Source: an uncultured Campylobacter sp. (lineage in GTDB: Bacteria > Campylobacterota > Campylobacteria > Campylobacterales > Campylobacteraceae). From it: a stretch of 19,921 nucleotides of DNA. Location: positions 1-19,921 of the forward strand of contig NZ_CAJPQR010000039.1 in NCBI RefSeq assembly GCF_905372745.1. The letters run 5' to 3'. Within the stretch, counting starts at the first letter, position 1. Each line of letters starts with the position of its first letter. Below the pieces are notes generated by a model. The model was not told where the DNA came from. It made no database searches and was given only the letters and a program-made list of their open reading frames with translations. Shown here piece by piece: positions 1 to 6,461 of this stretch. A program made the position numbers and the translations under genes.

Positions 1-18
1 AACTTTAAGTATTAAGAT

Positions 19-26
19 TATAAAAT
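19..26 (+). promoter_or_regulatory. possible -10 element for nrfHA
   Basis: TATAAAAT lies about 40 bases before the first nrfH start, in an AT-rich leader, and resembles the extended -10 box of Campylobacter vegetative promoters. A second match, TATAAT at 62-67, overlaps the first candidate ATG; if that one is used, the message would start near 74 and only the second ATG at 87 could be read. No clear -35 box or FNR/CRP-like dyad is visible. The window begins just upstream, so other elements may be cut off. Confidence 0.3.
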
Positions 27-65
27 ACGTCCAATAAATAAAGTTAAGTTTTATTTAAATTTATA

Positions 66-608
66 ATGGAGGTTAGAAAGCCCGTCATGGAAAACACGAA
101 GAAAAAAGCATCCATCTGGGTCATTCTTTTGTTGCTATCGTTTGGAGTGGTTATCGGTCACGGACTATACACTTTTTACTATGCTAAGGGATTTTCATAC
201 TTTAGTCCGGATCCCGCAGCCTGTAAAAACTGTCACGTGATGAATCAAGTCTACGAAAGCTGGTCAAGAGGCGGACACCAAAACGTTGCGACCTGTAACG
301 ACTGCCATTTGCCGCATGATTTTATAGGATATTGGATCATGAAGGCTCAAAGCGGCCTAGGACACGCGTATGCCGTTACTTTTAAAGACAATCCTTACGC
401 ATTTACCGCAAACGAAAAAACAAAAAGAGTCGTTCAGGAAAACTGCATGGACTGCCATAAAGAGTACGTCTCAAACGTTATCGATCCGCGCGCTATAGGA
501 GCGGCAAAACCGTTTGATAAAAATCTCAAAGAGCATCAAGGCAATTCTAGCGAGCCTTTAAGATGTGTATCTTGCCACCGCGAAGCGGGACACGCGCATA
601 ACTTTTAA
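66..608 (+). CDS. nrfH: NrfH, tetrahaem cytochrome c quinol dehydrogenase
   Basis: This is the small membrane subunit of the respiratory nitrite reductase. It takes electrons from the quinol pool and hands them to NrfA on the periplasmic side. A short basic N-terminus is followed by one membrane anchor (about residues 17-38) and four haem-binding CxxCH motifs at residues 53-57, 77-81, 127-131 and 167-171, the NapC/NirT/NrfH layout. The first motif continues as CHVM; in the NrfH family the Met at this place (M59 here) is the axial ligand of haem 1. Length of 180 residues is normal. The start is uncertain: ATG at 66 or ATG at 87. A GGAGG at 68-72 lies 14 bases before the second ATG, slightly far but the only good ribosome site, and it overlaps the first ATG. 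nrfA follows after 19 bases, so the pair is surely co-transcribed. Confidence 0.95.
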   Translation: MEVRKPVMENTKKKASIWVILLLLSFGVVIGHGLYTFYYAKGFSYFSPDPAACKNCHVMNQVYESWSRGGHQNVATCNDCHLPHDFIGYWIMKAQSGLGHAYAVTFKDNPYAFTANEKTKRVVQENCMDCHKEYVSNVIDPRAIGAAKPFDKNLKEHQGNSSEPLRCVSCHREAGHAHNF

Positions 609-627
609 AATTTAACAGGAGGATAAA

Positions 628-2334
628 ATGAAAAACAAAGTGTTGTATGTAGCTACTTTCTTAGTGGCTGTCGTACTCGGTGCGGCTATGTTCGCGCTTT
701 TTACAGATATCGGCGCTAAAAAAGCCGAAGAAAAGATGTATCCGCTAATGCTCAATAAAGTAAGCGAACTTGAGCCTGATTTTGAAAAATGGGGCGCAAA
801 TTTCCCAAATCAGCTCGATGCTTACAAAAAAATGGAGCATAAAAGCGACGCAAATCCAAAAGGAAGCGAATTTGTAGAAACGGCTTTCGGCGGAGATTTA
901 CCTTATAGCAAGATTATTCGCTGGCCTGCAGCTACGGTGTTTTGGAACGGCTATGCGTTCGGCGTGGATTACAGCAAACCGCGAACCCACTACTATTCGC
1001 AGATAGATCAGATCGAGACCAAAAGAAACGACAAGGAGTTTTTAAACTCTCACGGACTTCCAGCGTTTAAAGGCCAACCGGGCGCTTGCGTAAACTGCCA
1101 CACCGGCTATCTAACCGCGCTTCAGCTAGATCCAGACTATAAACTAACCGAAGATCCGACTCCGGCAGCTAGTAAGCCTATGCCTTTCTTTGACGTAATG
1201 CCAAAAGAAGAAGGTCAGAAGAGAAAAGCGGCTTGGACGAAGATGAACTCTATTCCGTATTTTGACGTCATGAAAAAAATCGCGGCTAAACACGGCGAGA
1301 GTATCCACGGGTCGCATCTAGGCAGCACCTGTGCGGACTGCCACCACCCGGACGATATGAGCCTAAGAGTAACAAGACCGGGATTTGTAAATGCGATGGT
1401 AGGACGCGGATACGAAGCTGATGCTAAAAGCGGCATAAAAGCTACTAGAGCGGAGATGAGAAACTACGTTTGTATGCAATGCCACGTCGAGTATTACTTC
1501 GGTAAAGACCAAACCCTAACTTTCCCTTGGACTTTCTGGAAAAAAGACCAGCCGTTTAAGATCGAAAATTTCGACCAGTATTACGATGATCAGTTGGCCA
1601 AAGAGGACGGATTTAAATTTGACTACATCCATAAAGATACCGGCGCTAAAATTATCAAGATGCAGCACTCGGAGTCTGAGCTAAGCTCAACCGGTATCCA
1701 CGGAAGAAGCGGCGTAACGTGCGCAGACTGCCACATGCCGTATAAACGCGCCGGAGCTCAAAAGATCACCGAGCACGAGATCCTAACTCCGTTTGCTGAC
1801 ATAAATGCAGCTTGCAAAACTTGCCACCCGCAAAGTGAGCAAACACTAAAAGATAGAATCGCGTTTGTTCAAAATCGCCACGCTTACGAGCTAAGAAACT
1901 GCGAAAATGCGCTACTTTCTTTGATCCAAGACATAAAAACGGCCAGAGCCGAGCTAGCTAAGCATGAGAAATTTGCTTCGATCGCCGATGAAAAAGAGAG
2001 AAAAGAAGCTATCAGTAAGGCTCTTGAAAAGACTCTTTACTTGCACCGCAAAACTCACATCCGCTGGGACTTCGCATTTAGCGAAAACAGCTACGGCTTC
2101 CACGGAGACGAAGAGTCGGCTAGGATCCTAGGTCAATGTAAAGAATTTGCTCGCCAAGGACAAACCGAGCTAGTTAACGAGCTTGCGCCTTACGGCATCA
2201 GCATCAAGCTAACTCAAGAGGCTACTCCGGTTCCTGCGCCTGCTTCTTTAGGACATAAATATCCTATCGGCGTAGCGCCTACCGAAGCTATGAAAAAAGC
2301 CGACGAAGACGTTAAGAATCTAAATTTTAAATAA
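628..2334 (+). CDS. nrfA: NrfA, pentahaem cytochrome c nitrite reductase (ammonia-forming), all-CxxCH type
   Basis: This is the periplasmic catalytic subunit that reduces nitrite to ammonium with six electrons. It is used for respiration on nitrite and for resisting nitrosative stress. An uncleaved anchor or Sec signal covers residues 1-26. Five haem motifs are visible: CVNCH 154-158, CADCH 235-239, CMQCH 282-286, CADCH 365-369 and CKTCH 396-400. The first, the catalytic haem, is CxxCH and not the CxxCK of E. coli and Wolinella enzymes; C. jejuni NrfA is known to share this trait. Active-site residues can be placed by motif: R119 (PRTH), Y289 in VEYY after haem 3, and H347 in KMQH. E288, Y289, K344 and Q346 fit the family's calcium site. 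AGGAGGA at 617-623 sets the start. A terminator follows directly. Confidence 0.97.
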   Translation: MKNKVLYVATFLVAVVLGAAMFALFTDIGAKKAEEKMYPLMLNKVSELEPDFEKWGANFPNQLDAYKKMEHKSDANPKGSEFVETAFGGDLPYSKIIRWPAATVFWNGYAFGVDYSKPRTHYYSQIDQIETKRNDKEFLNSHGLPAFKGQPGACVNCHTGYLTALQLDPDYKLTEDPTPAASKPMPFFDVMPKEEGQKRKAAWTKMNSIPYFDVMKKIAAKHGESIHGSHLGSTCADCHHPDDMSLRVTRPGFVNAMVGRGYEADAKSGIKATRAEMRNYVCMQCHVEYYFGKDQTLTFPWTFWKKDQPFKIENFDQYYDDQLAKEDGFKFDYIHKDTGAKIIKMQHSESELSSTGIHGRSGVTCADCHMPYKRAGAQKITEHEILTPFADINAACKTCHPQSEQTLKDRIAFVQNRHAYELRNCENALLSLIQDIKTARAELAKHEKFASIADEKERKEAISKALEKTLYLHRKTHIRWDFAFSENSYGFHGDEESARILGQCKEFARQGQTELVNELAPYGISIKLTQEATPVPAPASLGHKYPIGVAPTEAMKKADEDVKNLNFK

Positions 2335-2339
2335 ACCCC

Positions 2340-2370
2340 AAAACCCAAGGCCTGCAGGCTTTGGGTTTTT
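2340..2370 (+). terminator. intrinsic terminator after nrfA
   Basis: A 13-bp stem (2340-2352 with 2357-2369, one G-T wobble at 2349/2360) closes a TGCA tetraloop at 2353-2356 and runs into five T's at 2366-2370. It sits six bases after the nrfA stop and separates nrfHA from the next transcription unit. An A-run on the left arm could let it work weakly in reverse, but no minus-strand gene needs it. Confidence 0.88.
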
Positions 2371-2418
2371 AAATTTACGCATTTACCTTTCAAATTTTAA
2401 AATCCGAATTTTTCTTAT

Positions 2419-2430
2419 AAATTTAAATTT
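2419..2430. repeat. perfect 12-base palindrome made of two AAATTT units
   Basis: Two AAATTT hexamers sit back to back in the 116-base gap 2371-2486. The same gap also holds single AAATTT copies at 2371, 2392 and 2469, giving five copies in all. Similar paired units occur before rplY and in the spacer after pth. Function unknown; it may be only base composition, or a site for an AT-binding nucleoid protein. Confidence 0.5.
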
Positions 2431-2455
2431 TATTGTTTATTTAGCCGTTTTAGGC

Positions 2456-2461
2456 GATAAT
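2456..2461 (+). promoter_or_regulatory. possible -10 box for the LprI-like/lpxB operon
   Basis: GATAAT, preceded by a T-rich stretch (TTTATTTAGCCGTTTT), lies 25 bases before the next start codon and just after the nrfA terminator, where a new promoter is required. Campylobacter vegetative promoters often have T-rich upstream tracts and no conserved -35 box. No start-site data are available from sequence alone. Confidence 0.4.
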
Positions 2462-2486
2462 TCCTGTTAAATTTAAAGGGTAAAAT

Positions 2487-2942
2487 ATGCTTAAAAAATT
2501 TATTTTTGCTGCGTTTGCGGCGAGCCTGGTTTTTGGCGCGCAAGAACTGGCGATAAAGACAAAGCCTTCGTCAAATTCGCCGTCGAATTTAGAGACGAAT
2601 CTTGAAGAAAGGGACGAATCGCAAAGGCGCGTAGATGAATGTATGCAAAAAGATAGCTCCATCGCCGGTATGGTAGGGTGTATAAATGCCGAATTCGCCG
2701 TTCAAGATAAAATTTTAAACGAAAACTATAAAAAGGCTATGAGCGTACTAAACGACGAAAATAAAAAAATCCTAAAAGATATACAGCGTAAATGGGTTGC
2801 TTATAAAGAGGCAAAATGCGCTTTTTATCCTCAGCAAGGCTCGATTCACCGTCTAGATGCGGCCGATTGCTATTTACGGATGACTAAAGAGCGCGCGACC
2901 GAGCTTGCGTACGTAGCCGAGGAATTTGAGGGCAATCAGTGA
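2487..2942 (+). CDS. secreted LprI/DUF1311-family protein
   Basis: This is a small exported protein of 151 residues. A Sec signal peptide fits residues 1-18 (KK, hydrophobic core, cut near VFGA-QE), followed by a polar linker rich in Ser, Asn and Glu (about 22-48). The rest matches the DUF1311/LprI-N pattern: two Cys early (C52, C65), a charged helical stretch ending in QRKWVAYKEAKC (W103, C111), and a final Cys in DAADCYL (C128). The four Cys probably form two disulfides in the periplasm. Some family members inhibit lysozyme; whether this one does is unknown. AAAGGG at 2475-2480 sets the ATG. Its TGA overlaps the GTG of lpxB, so it is translationally tied to a lipid A gene, which hints at an envelope role but does not prove it. 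Confidence 0.85.
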   Translation: MLKKFIFAAFAASLVFGAQELAIKTKPSSNSPSNLETNLEERDESQRRVDECMQKDSSIAGMVGCINAEFAVQDKILNENYKKAMSVLNDENKKILKDIQRKWVAYKEAKCAFYPQQGSIHRLDAADCYLRMTKERATELAYVAEEFEGNQ

Positions 2943-3979
2943 AGCTACTCGTCTCTTGTTTGGAGGCTTCTGCAAATTTGCACTTCGAGCAGGTTTTAGA
3001 GCATCTGCCAAAGTGCGAATTAAAAGGCATTTTTGATGAGAAATTCGGCGAGCCTTTTATGCGAAGCTCGGAGTTTTCCGCGATGGGCTTCGTGGAGGTT
3101 TTGCCGCTTTATTTTAAGGCAAAACGTGCGGTAAAAGAGATGACTCGCCTTGCCGCAGAGTGCGACGCCGTGCTGCTGATAGATAGCCCCGCCTTTAACC
3201 TGCCGCTAGCTAAGGCAATCAAAGAAGCGGGCATCAAAACGCCCGTAACCTACTACATCTTGCCGCAGGTGTGGGCGTGGAAGGCTGGGCGCGTGGCGAA
3301 AGTCGAGGCGTACTGCGATCATTTGGCGTCGATTTTGCCCTTTGACGGGATGTATTTTAACCGCTCGCGCTACGTCGGACACCCGCTACTTGACGAGCTA
3401 AGAGTACGAAAAAACGAGCTTTTACAAAGCGATAAGATAGCCTTTATGCCTGGATCCCGCCGTGCCGAAATTTCGCGTTTGATGCCGATTTTTCGCGAGG
3501 TAGCAAGCCAGACAAAGGGCAAAGAAAAACTGCTCGTCGTGCCGCCTTTTTTGGCAAACGATATGCAAATTTACGGCGACGTGAGCGGCTTTAGCGTCGT
3601 TACGGACGCTCCGCGCGCGCTTTTACAAAGCGAGTTTGCCTTCATCTGCTCAGGCACCGCGACGCTACAGGCCGCGCTCGTGGGCACGCCGTTCGTGCTA
3701 GCTTATAAAGCTAAAGCAATCGACATAATGATCGCGCGGATGTTTGTGAAGCTGCGCCACATCGGGCTTGCAAATATCATGTTTGATTTTATGGGCGAAG
3801 AGGCGCTGCACGAGGAGCTACTGCAAGAGGAAGTAACGCCCGGCAATCTAATAAAAGCCTACGAGAGCTGCGATAAAAAGAAATTTATCGCTGGCTGTGA
3901 AAGGCTACGAAGATACCTAAAACACGGCTCTGCCGCAAACGTGGCGCAAATTTTAACAACTAAAAAGGATGAAAAATGA
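2939..3979 (+). CDS. lpxB: LpxB, lipid-A-disaccharide synthase
   Basis: This peripheral inner-membrane glycosyltransferase (GT19) joins UDP-2,3-diacylglucosamine to lipid X, giving the lipid A disaccharide 1-phosphate and UDP. Visible family marks are the N-terminal SCLEASANLH, IDSPAFNLPLAK at 81-92, YYILPQVWAWK at 105-115, YVGHPL at 145-150, PGSRRAEI at 171-178 and the nucleotide-site stretch SGTATLQAAL at 238-247. At 346 residues it is somewhat shorter than E. coli LpxB (about 380), mainly at the ends. The start is GTG, overlapping the preceding TGA by four bases, with GAGGG at 2928-2932 six bases upstream. Its own TGA overlaps the greA ATG. An LpxH-type gene lies two genes downstream and would supply its lipid X substrate. 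Confidence 0.96.
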   Translation: MKLLVSCLEASANLHFEQVLEHLPKCELKGIFDEKFGEPFMRSSEFSAMGFVEVLPLYFKAKRAVKEMTRLAAECDAVLLIDSPAFNLPLAKAIKEAGIKTPVTYYILPQVWAWKAGRVAKVEAYCDHLASILPFDGMYFNRSRYVGHPLLDELRVRKNELLQSDKIAFMPGSRRAEISRLMPIFREVASQTKGKEKLLVVPPFLANDMQIYGDVSGFSVVTDAPRALLQSEFAFICSGTATLQAALVGTPFVLAYKAKAIDIMIARMFVKLRHIGLANIMFDFMGEEALHEELLQEEVTPGNLIKAYESCDKKKFIAGCERLRRYLKHGSAANVAQILTTKKDEK

Positions 3980-4464
3980 CCGAACCTATGACGCTTTTCG
4001 GATATGAAAAAATCACGAACGAACTAAAAAACCTAAAGACGGTCGAAAGGCCCAATATCGTCGAAGAAATCGACATCGCGCGCAGTCACGGCGACCTAAA
4101 AGAAAATGCCGAATACCACGCCGCTAGAGAAAAGCAGGCGTTTATAGAAAGTCGTATAGCCGAGCTAAGCGACATAGTAAGCCGTGCTAAGGTAATCGAC
4201 CCCGCCCAGTACGAGCACGATAAGGTAAAATTCGGCTCCACGGTCGTCATCATGGACGTAGAAACCGAGCTAGAAAAGACCTACACGCTAGTGGGTACGC
4301 CGGAGAGCAACCTAGAGCGCGGTCTAATCTCTATAAACTCGCCTCTAGCCAAACAGCTAATCGGCAAGAGCGAGGGCGACGAGGTCGCGCTAAATTTACC
4401 AAACGGTAGAAGCGACGTAGAAATCGTATCTGTTAGCTATAAACCGATAAAATTTGAGGACTGA
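3976..4464 (+). CDS. greA: GreA transcript cleavage factor
   Basis: GreA enters the secondary channel of RNA polymerase and triggers cleavage of the 3' end of backtracked RNA, restarting stalled complexes. The 162 residues show the two-part fold: an N-terminal antiparallel coiled coil (about 1-75) and a C-terminal FKBP-like domain (about 85-160, including the EGDEVALNLP stretch). The coil tip carries the conserved acidic pair in HGDLKENAEYH, D40 and E43, which correspond to the metal-coordinating residues of E. coli GreA. AAAAGGA at 3963-3969 gives a good ribosome site, and the ATG overlaps the lpxB stop. Finding greA beside lpxB also matches the C. jejuni order as I recall it, so the position is conserved and not a recent arrival. 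Confidence 0.97.
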   Translation: MTEPMTLFGYEKITNELKNLKTVERPNIVEEIDIARSHGDLKENAEYHAAREKQAFIESRIAELSDIVSRAKVIDPAQYEHDKVKFGSTVVIMDVETELEKTYTLVGTPESNLERGLISINSPLAKQLIGKSEGDEVALNLPNGRSDVEIVSVSYKPIKFED

Positions 4465-4775
4465 TGAGAGAGTTTGCGGGGGCGGTTAGTATCAAATTTA
4501 TTCGCGAGGCGGATAGTTTTGCGGCCGTTTTTAGGTTAAACAAAAAAACCCTAAATGCGGCAAATATCGCCAAACTTGCGGTTAAATTAGCGAGTAAATT
4601 TGATTTGGTGCAGATTTTACCGCCTTTAAATTTGACTGCCGGTTTTAAAATTTCAAGTTTGCCGAGCGCTAAATTTTTAAAAATAGCTTTAGCAAAATTT
4701 GCCTTGCTAAGTTCGCGCGACTTTAGGTTTGCGGCTGCGAATTTAACGCTTAAAAAAGCAAAATTTTATGCCTGA
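4464..4775 (+). CDS. small unrecognised ORF between greA and the LpxH-like gene
   Basis: I do not recognise this 103-residue product. It is basic and hydrophobic (many Ala, Leu, Lys, Phe), with no clear signal peptide, membrane helix or motif. For it: the ATG overlaps the greA stop (TGATG), GAGGA lies just upstream at 4456-4460, and its end overlaps the next gene's start by eight bases, where that gene has no convincing ribosome site of its own, so coupling would make sense. Against it: the DNA holds seven AAATTT hexamers in 312 bases, much like the spacer after pth, and residues such as KF, NL and KI simply follow from that hexamer. It may be a real small gene, a decayed gene, or spacer that happens to be open. 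Confidence 0.42.
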   Translation: MREFAGAVSIKFIREADSFAAVFRLNKKTLNAANIAKLAVKLASKFDLVQILPPLNLTAGFKISSLPSAKFLKIALAKFALLSSRDFRFAAANLTLKKAKFYA

Positions 4776-5508
4776 GCAAATCGTTATAAAAGAGGGAGCG
4801 ATATTTATCGCCGACTCGCACGAAAACGAAAACCGTAAAAATTTCCTACGGTTTTTATACGCGTTAAAAAGCGGCGAGATAAAGACGCCTCAGCTGTTTT
4901 TGATGGGCGATATGTTTGATTTTTTAGCCGCGCAGTGCGAGTTTTTCGTCAAATTTTACGAGCCTTATATCGACGTCATAAACGAGATAAGCAAAAAAAC
5001 GGAAATTTATTATTTCGAGGGAAATCACGATTTTAATCTCGCCCCGCTTTTTAAAAACGTCAAAACCTATCCTATCGGCACGCAGCCGGTTAAATTTGCT
5101 TCAAAGTGTCAAAAATGCGTTTTTATCGCGCACGGAGATATATTTTTGCCTTTGGTTTCAAAATATGCTTTGAGATTTTTACGCGTCAAAATTTTTTTAA
5201 AGACGATGAATTTTTTCGATAAATTTTTAAATTTTAGACTCTCAAAACGAATTTTAAATAAGCTTAAACGAAAAATTTTAGACTATAAAATCCCTAATTT
5301 TAAAGAGCTAGCCGAAGCTAAAGTATATCGGTATAACGGCCTATGTAAGGCTGATATCGTCATCGAAGGGCACTATCATCAAGGAGATATTTTTGAGCTT
5401 GGTTCTCAAAAATATGTAAACGTGCCGTCTTTTGCATGCGAGCAAAGCTATTTTATAGTAGAATACGTGCCAAATATCAAGTTTGCTCGAAAGAGCGTAA
5501 AGGTTTAA
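4768..5508 (+). CDS. LpxH-type metallophosphoesterase, likely UDP-2,3-diacylglucosamine diphosphatase
   Basis: This is a calcineurin-like phosphoesterase of 246 residues with the whole two-metal motif set: DSH (D16, H18), GDMFD (D48, D51), GNHD (N86, H87), HGD (H122, D124) and GHYH (H202, H204). E. coli LpxH has GNRD where this protein has GNHD. The middle part (about 125-185) is very rich in Lys, Phe and Leu, as in the membrane-facing helical lid of LpxH. The likely reaction is cleavage of UDP-2,3-diacylglucosamine to lipid X and UMP, because the substrate chain continues with LpxB encoded in the same operon and no other such gene is in view. Function is inferred from fold and neighbours. 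No clear ribosome site precedes the ATG; DxH so near the N-terminus fixes this start. Confidence 0.75.
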   Translation: MPEQIVIKEGAIFIADSHENENRKNFLRFLYALKSGEIKTPQLFLMGDMFDFLAAQCEFFVKFYEPYIDVINEISKKTEIYYFEGNHDFNLAPLFKNVKTYPIGTQPVKFASKCQKCVFIAHGDIFLPLVSKYALRFLRVKIFLKTMNFFDKFLNFRLSKRILNKLKRKILDYKIPNFKELAEAKVYRYNGLCKADIVIEGHYHQGDIFELGSQKYVNVPSFACEQSYFIVEYVPNIKFARKSVKV

Positions 5509-5509
5509 A

Positions 5510-6451
5510 ATGCTTAACAATGGTGAACTAAAAACCGGTTCAAACGAGATGGAACTTGTTGATTTTCGTATCTTTAAACAATCAGGCGACAAGGTATATG
5601 AGGGCATATACGGCGTCAATGTCGCAAAGGTGCGCGAAATCATCAAAATGCCGAATTTAACCGAACTCCCCGGAGTACCCGAGTATATCGAGGGGATTTT
5701 TGATTTACGCGGGGTCGTGATACCCGTGATAAATTTAGCCAAATGGATGCAGATAAATGAGCCCAAAGACGCGGCGATCAAGCCTCGCGTAATCATCGCG
5801 GAATTTAGCGAAATTTTGATAGGTTTTATCGTCCATGAAGCAAAACGCATTAGGCGTATAAGCTGGGCGGATATCGAGGCAGCGACCTTTGCTTCAAATG
5901 CTGGGACGCTGGATAAAGGTAAAATAACGGGCGTAACTCGCATCGAAAATGACGAGGTTTTGCTCATACTAGATCTTGAAAGCGTAGTAGAAGAGCTTGG
6001 CATCTATAGTCCAAAAATAGAGGTCGAAATCGATCAAAGCAAGCTTTTAAGCGGCCTGGCGCTAGTGCTAGACGATAGCTCGACGGCTAGAAAGCTCGTA
6101 AAAGACACGCTAGAAAAAATGGGGCTAAAAGTGGTAGAGGCAAAAGACGGCGTAGAGGGGCTTGCTAGGATGGAGGATCTTTACGAGATGTATGGCGATA
6201 AGCTAAGTAATTTTTTAAGGGTTATATTAAGCGATATAGAGATGCCGCAGATGGATGGATACCGATTTGCCTCGACGATAAAAGACGATCCTAGGTACGC
6301 GGGAATTCCTATTATATTTAACTCGTCTTTAAGTAACGACTACAGCGAAGCTCAAAGTAGGGAAGCGGGAGCTGCGGCGTATCTGACCAAATTTGATGCG
6401 ACGCTATTTTATAACGAGGTGCTTCGAGTAATCGAGGCGCACAAGAAATAA
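5510..6451 (+). CDS. cheV: CheV, CheW-receiver chemotaxis coupling protein
   Basis: CheV links chemoreceptors to CheA like CheW, with an added receiver that CheA can phosphorylate, thought to serve in adaptation or as a phosphate sink. Residues about 15-165 form the CheW-like domain (VPEYIEGIFDLRGVVIPVINL is typical). Residues about 183-312 form a receiver: acidic pair D188/D189, phosphoacceptor D242 in LSDIEMPQMDG, Ser at about 272 and K294 in LTKFD. Length of 313 is normal. AAGG a few bases before the ATG and one free base after the preceding stop point to co-transcription with the lpx genes as well as cheA, which starts ten bases downstream. An alternative ATG at residue 14 is possible but lacks a better ribosome site. 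Confidence 0.95.
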   Translation: MLNNGELKTGSNEMELVDFRIFKQSGDKVYEGIYGVNVAKVREIIKMPNLTELPGVPEYIEGIFDLRGVVIPVINLAKWMQINEPKDAAIKPRVIIAEFSEILIGFIVHEAKRIRRISWADIEAATFASNAGTLDKGKITGVTRIENDEVLLILDLESVVEELGIYSPKIEVEIDQSKLLSGLALVLDDSSTARKLVKDTLEKMGLKVVEAKDGVEGLARMEDLYEMYGDKLSNFLRVILSDIEMPQMDGYRFASTIKDDPRYAGIPIIFNSSLSNDYSEAQSREAGAAAYLTKFDATLFYNEVLRVIEAHKK

Positions 6452-6461
6452 GGGGGAAATC

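Noticed and set aside
1215..1436. Minus-strand 73-codon frame inside nrfA
   Set aside because: It is opposite two conserved haem motifs and has no support.
5341..6003. Long minus-strand open frame of 220 codons across the LpxH-like/cheV junction
   Set aside because: It lies opposite two well-supported genes, has a Ser/Ile/Leu-rich composition typical of antisense shadow, and no motif.
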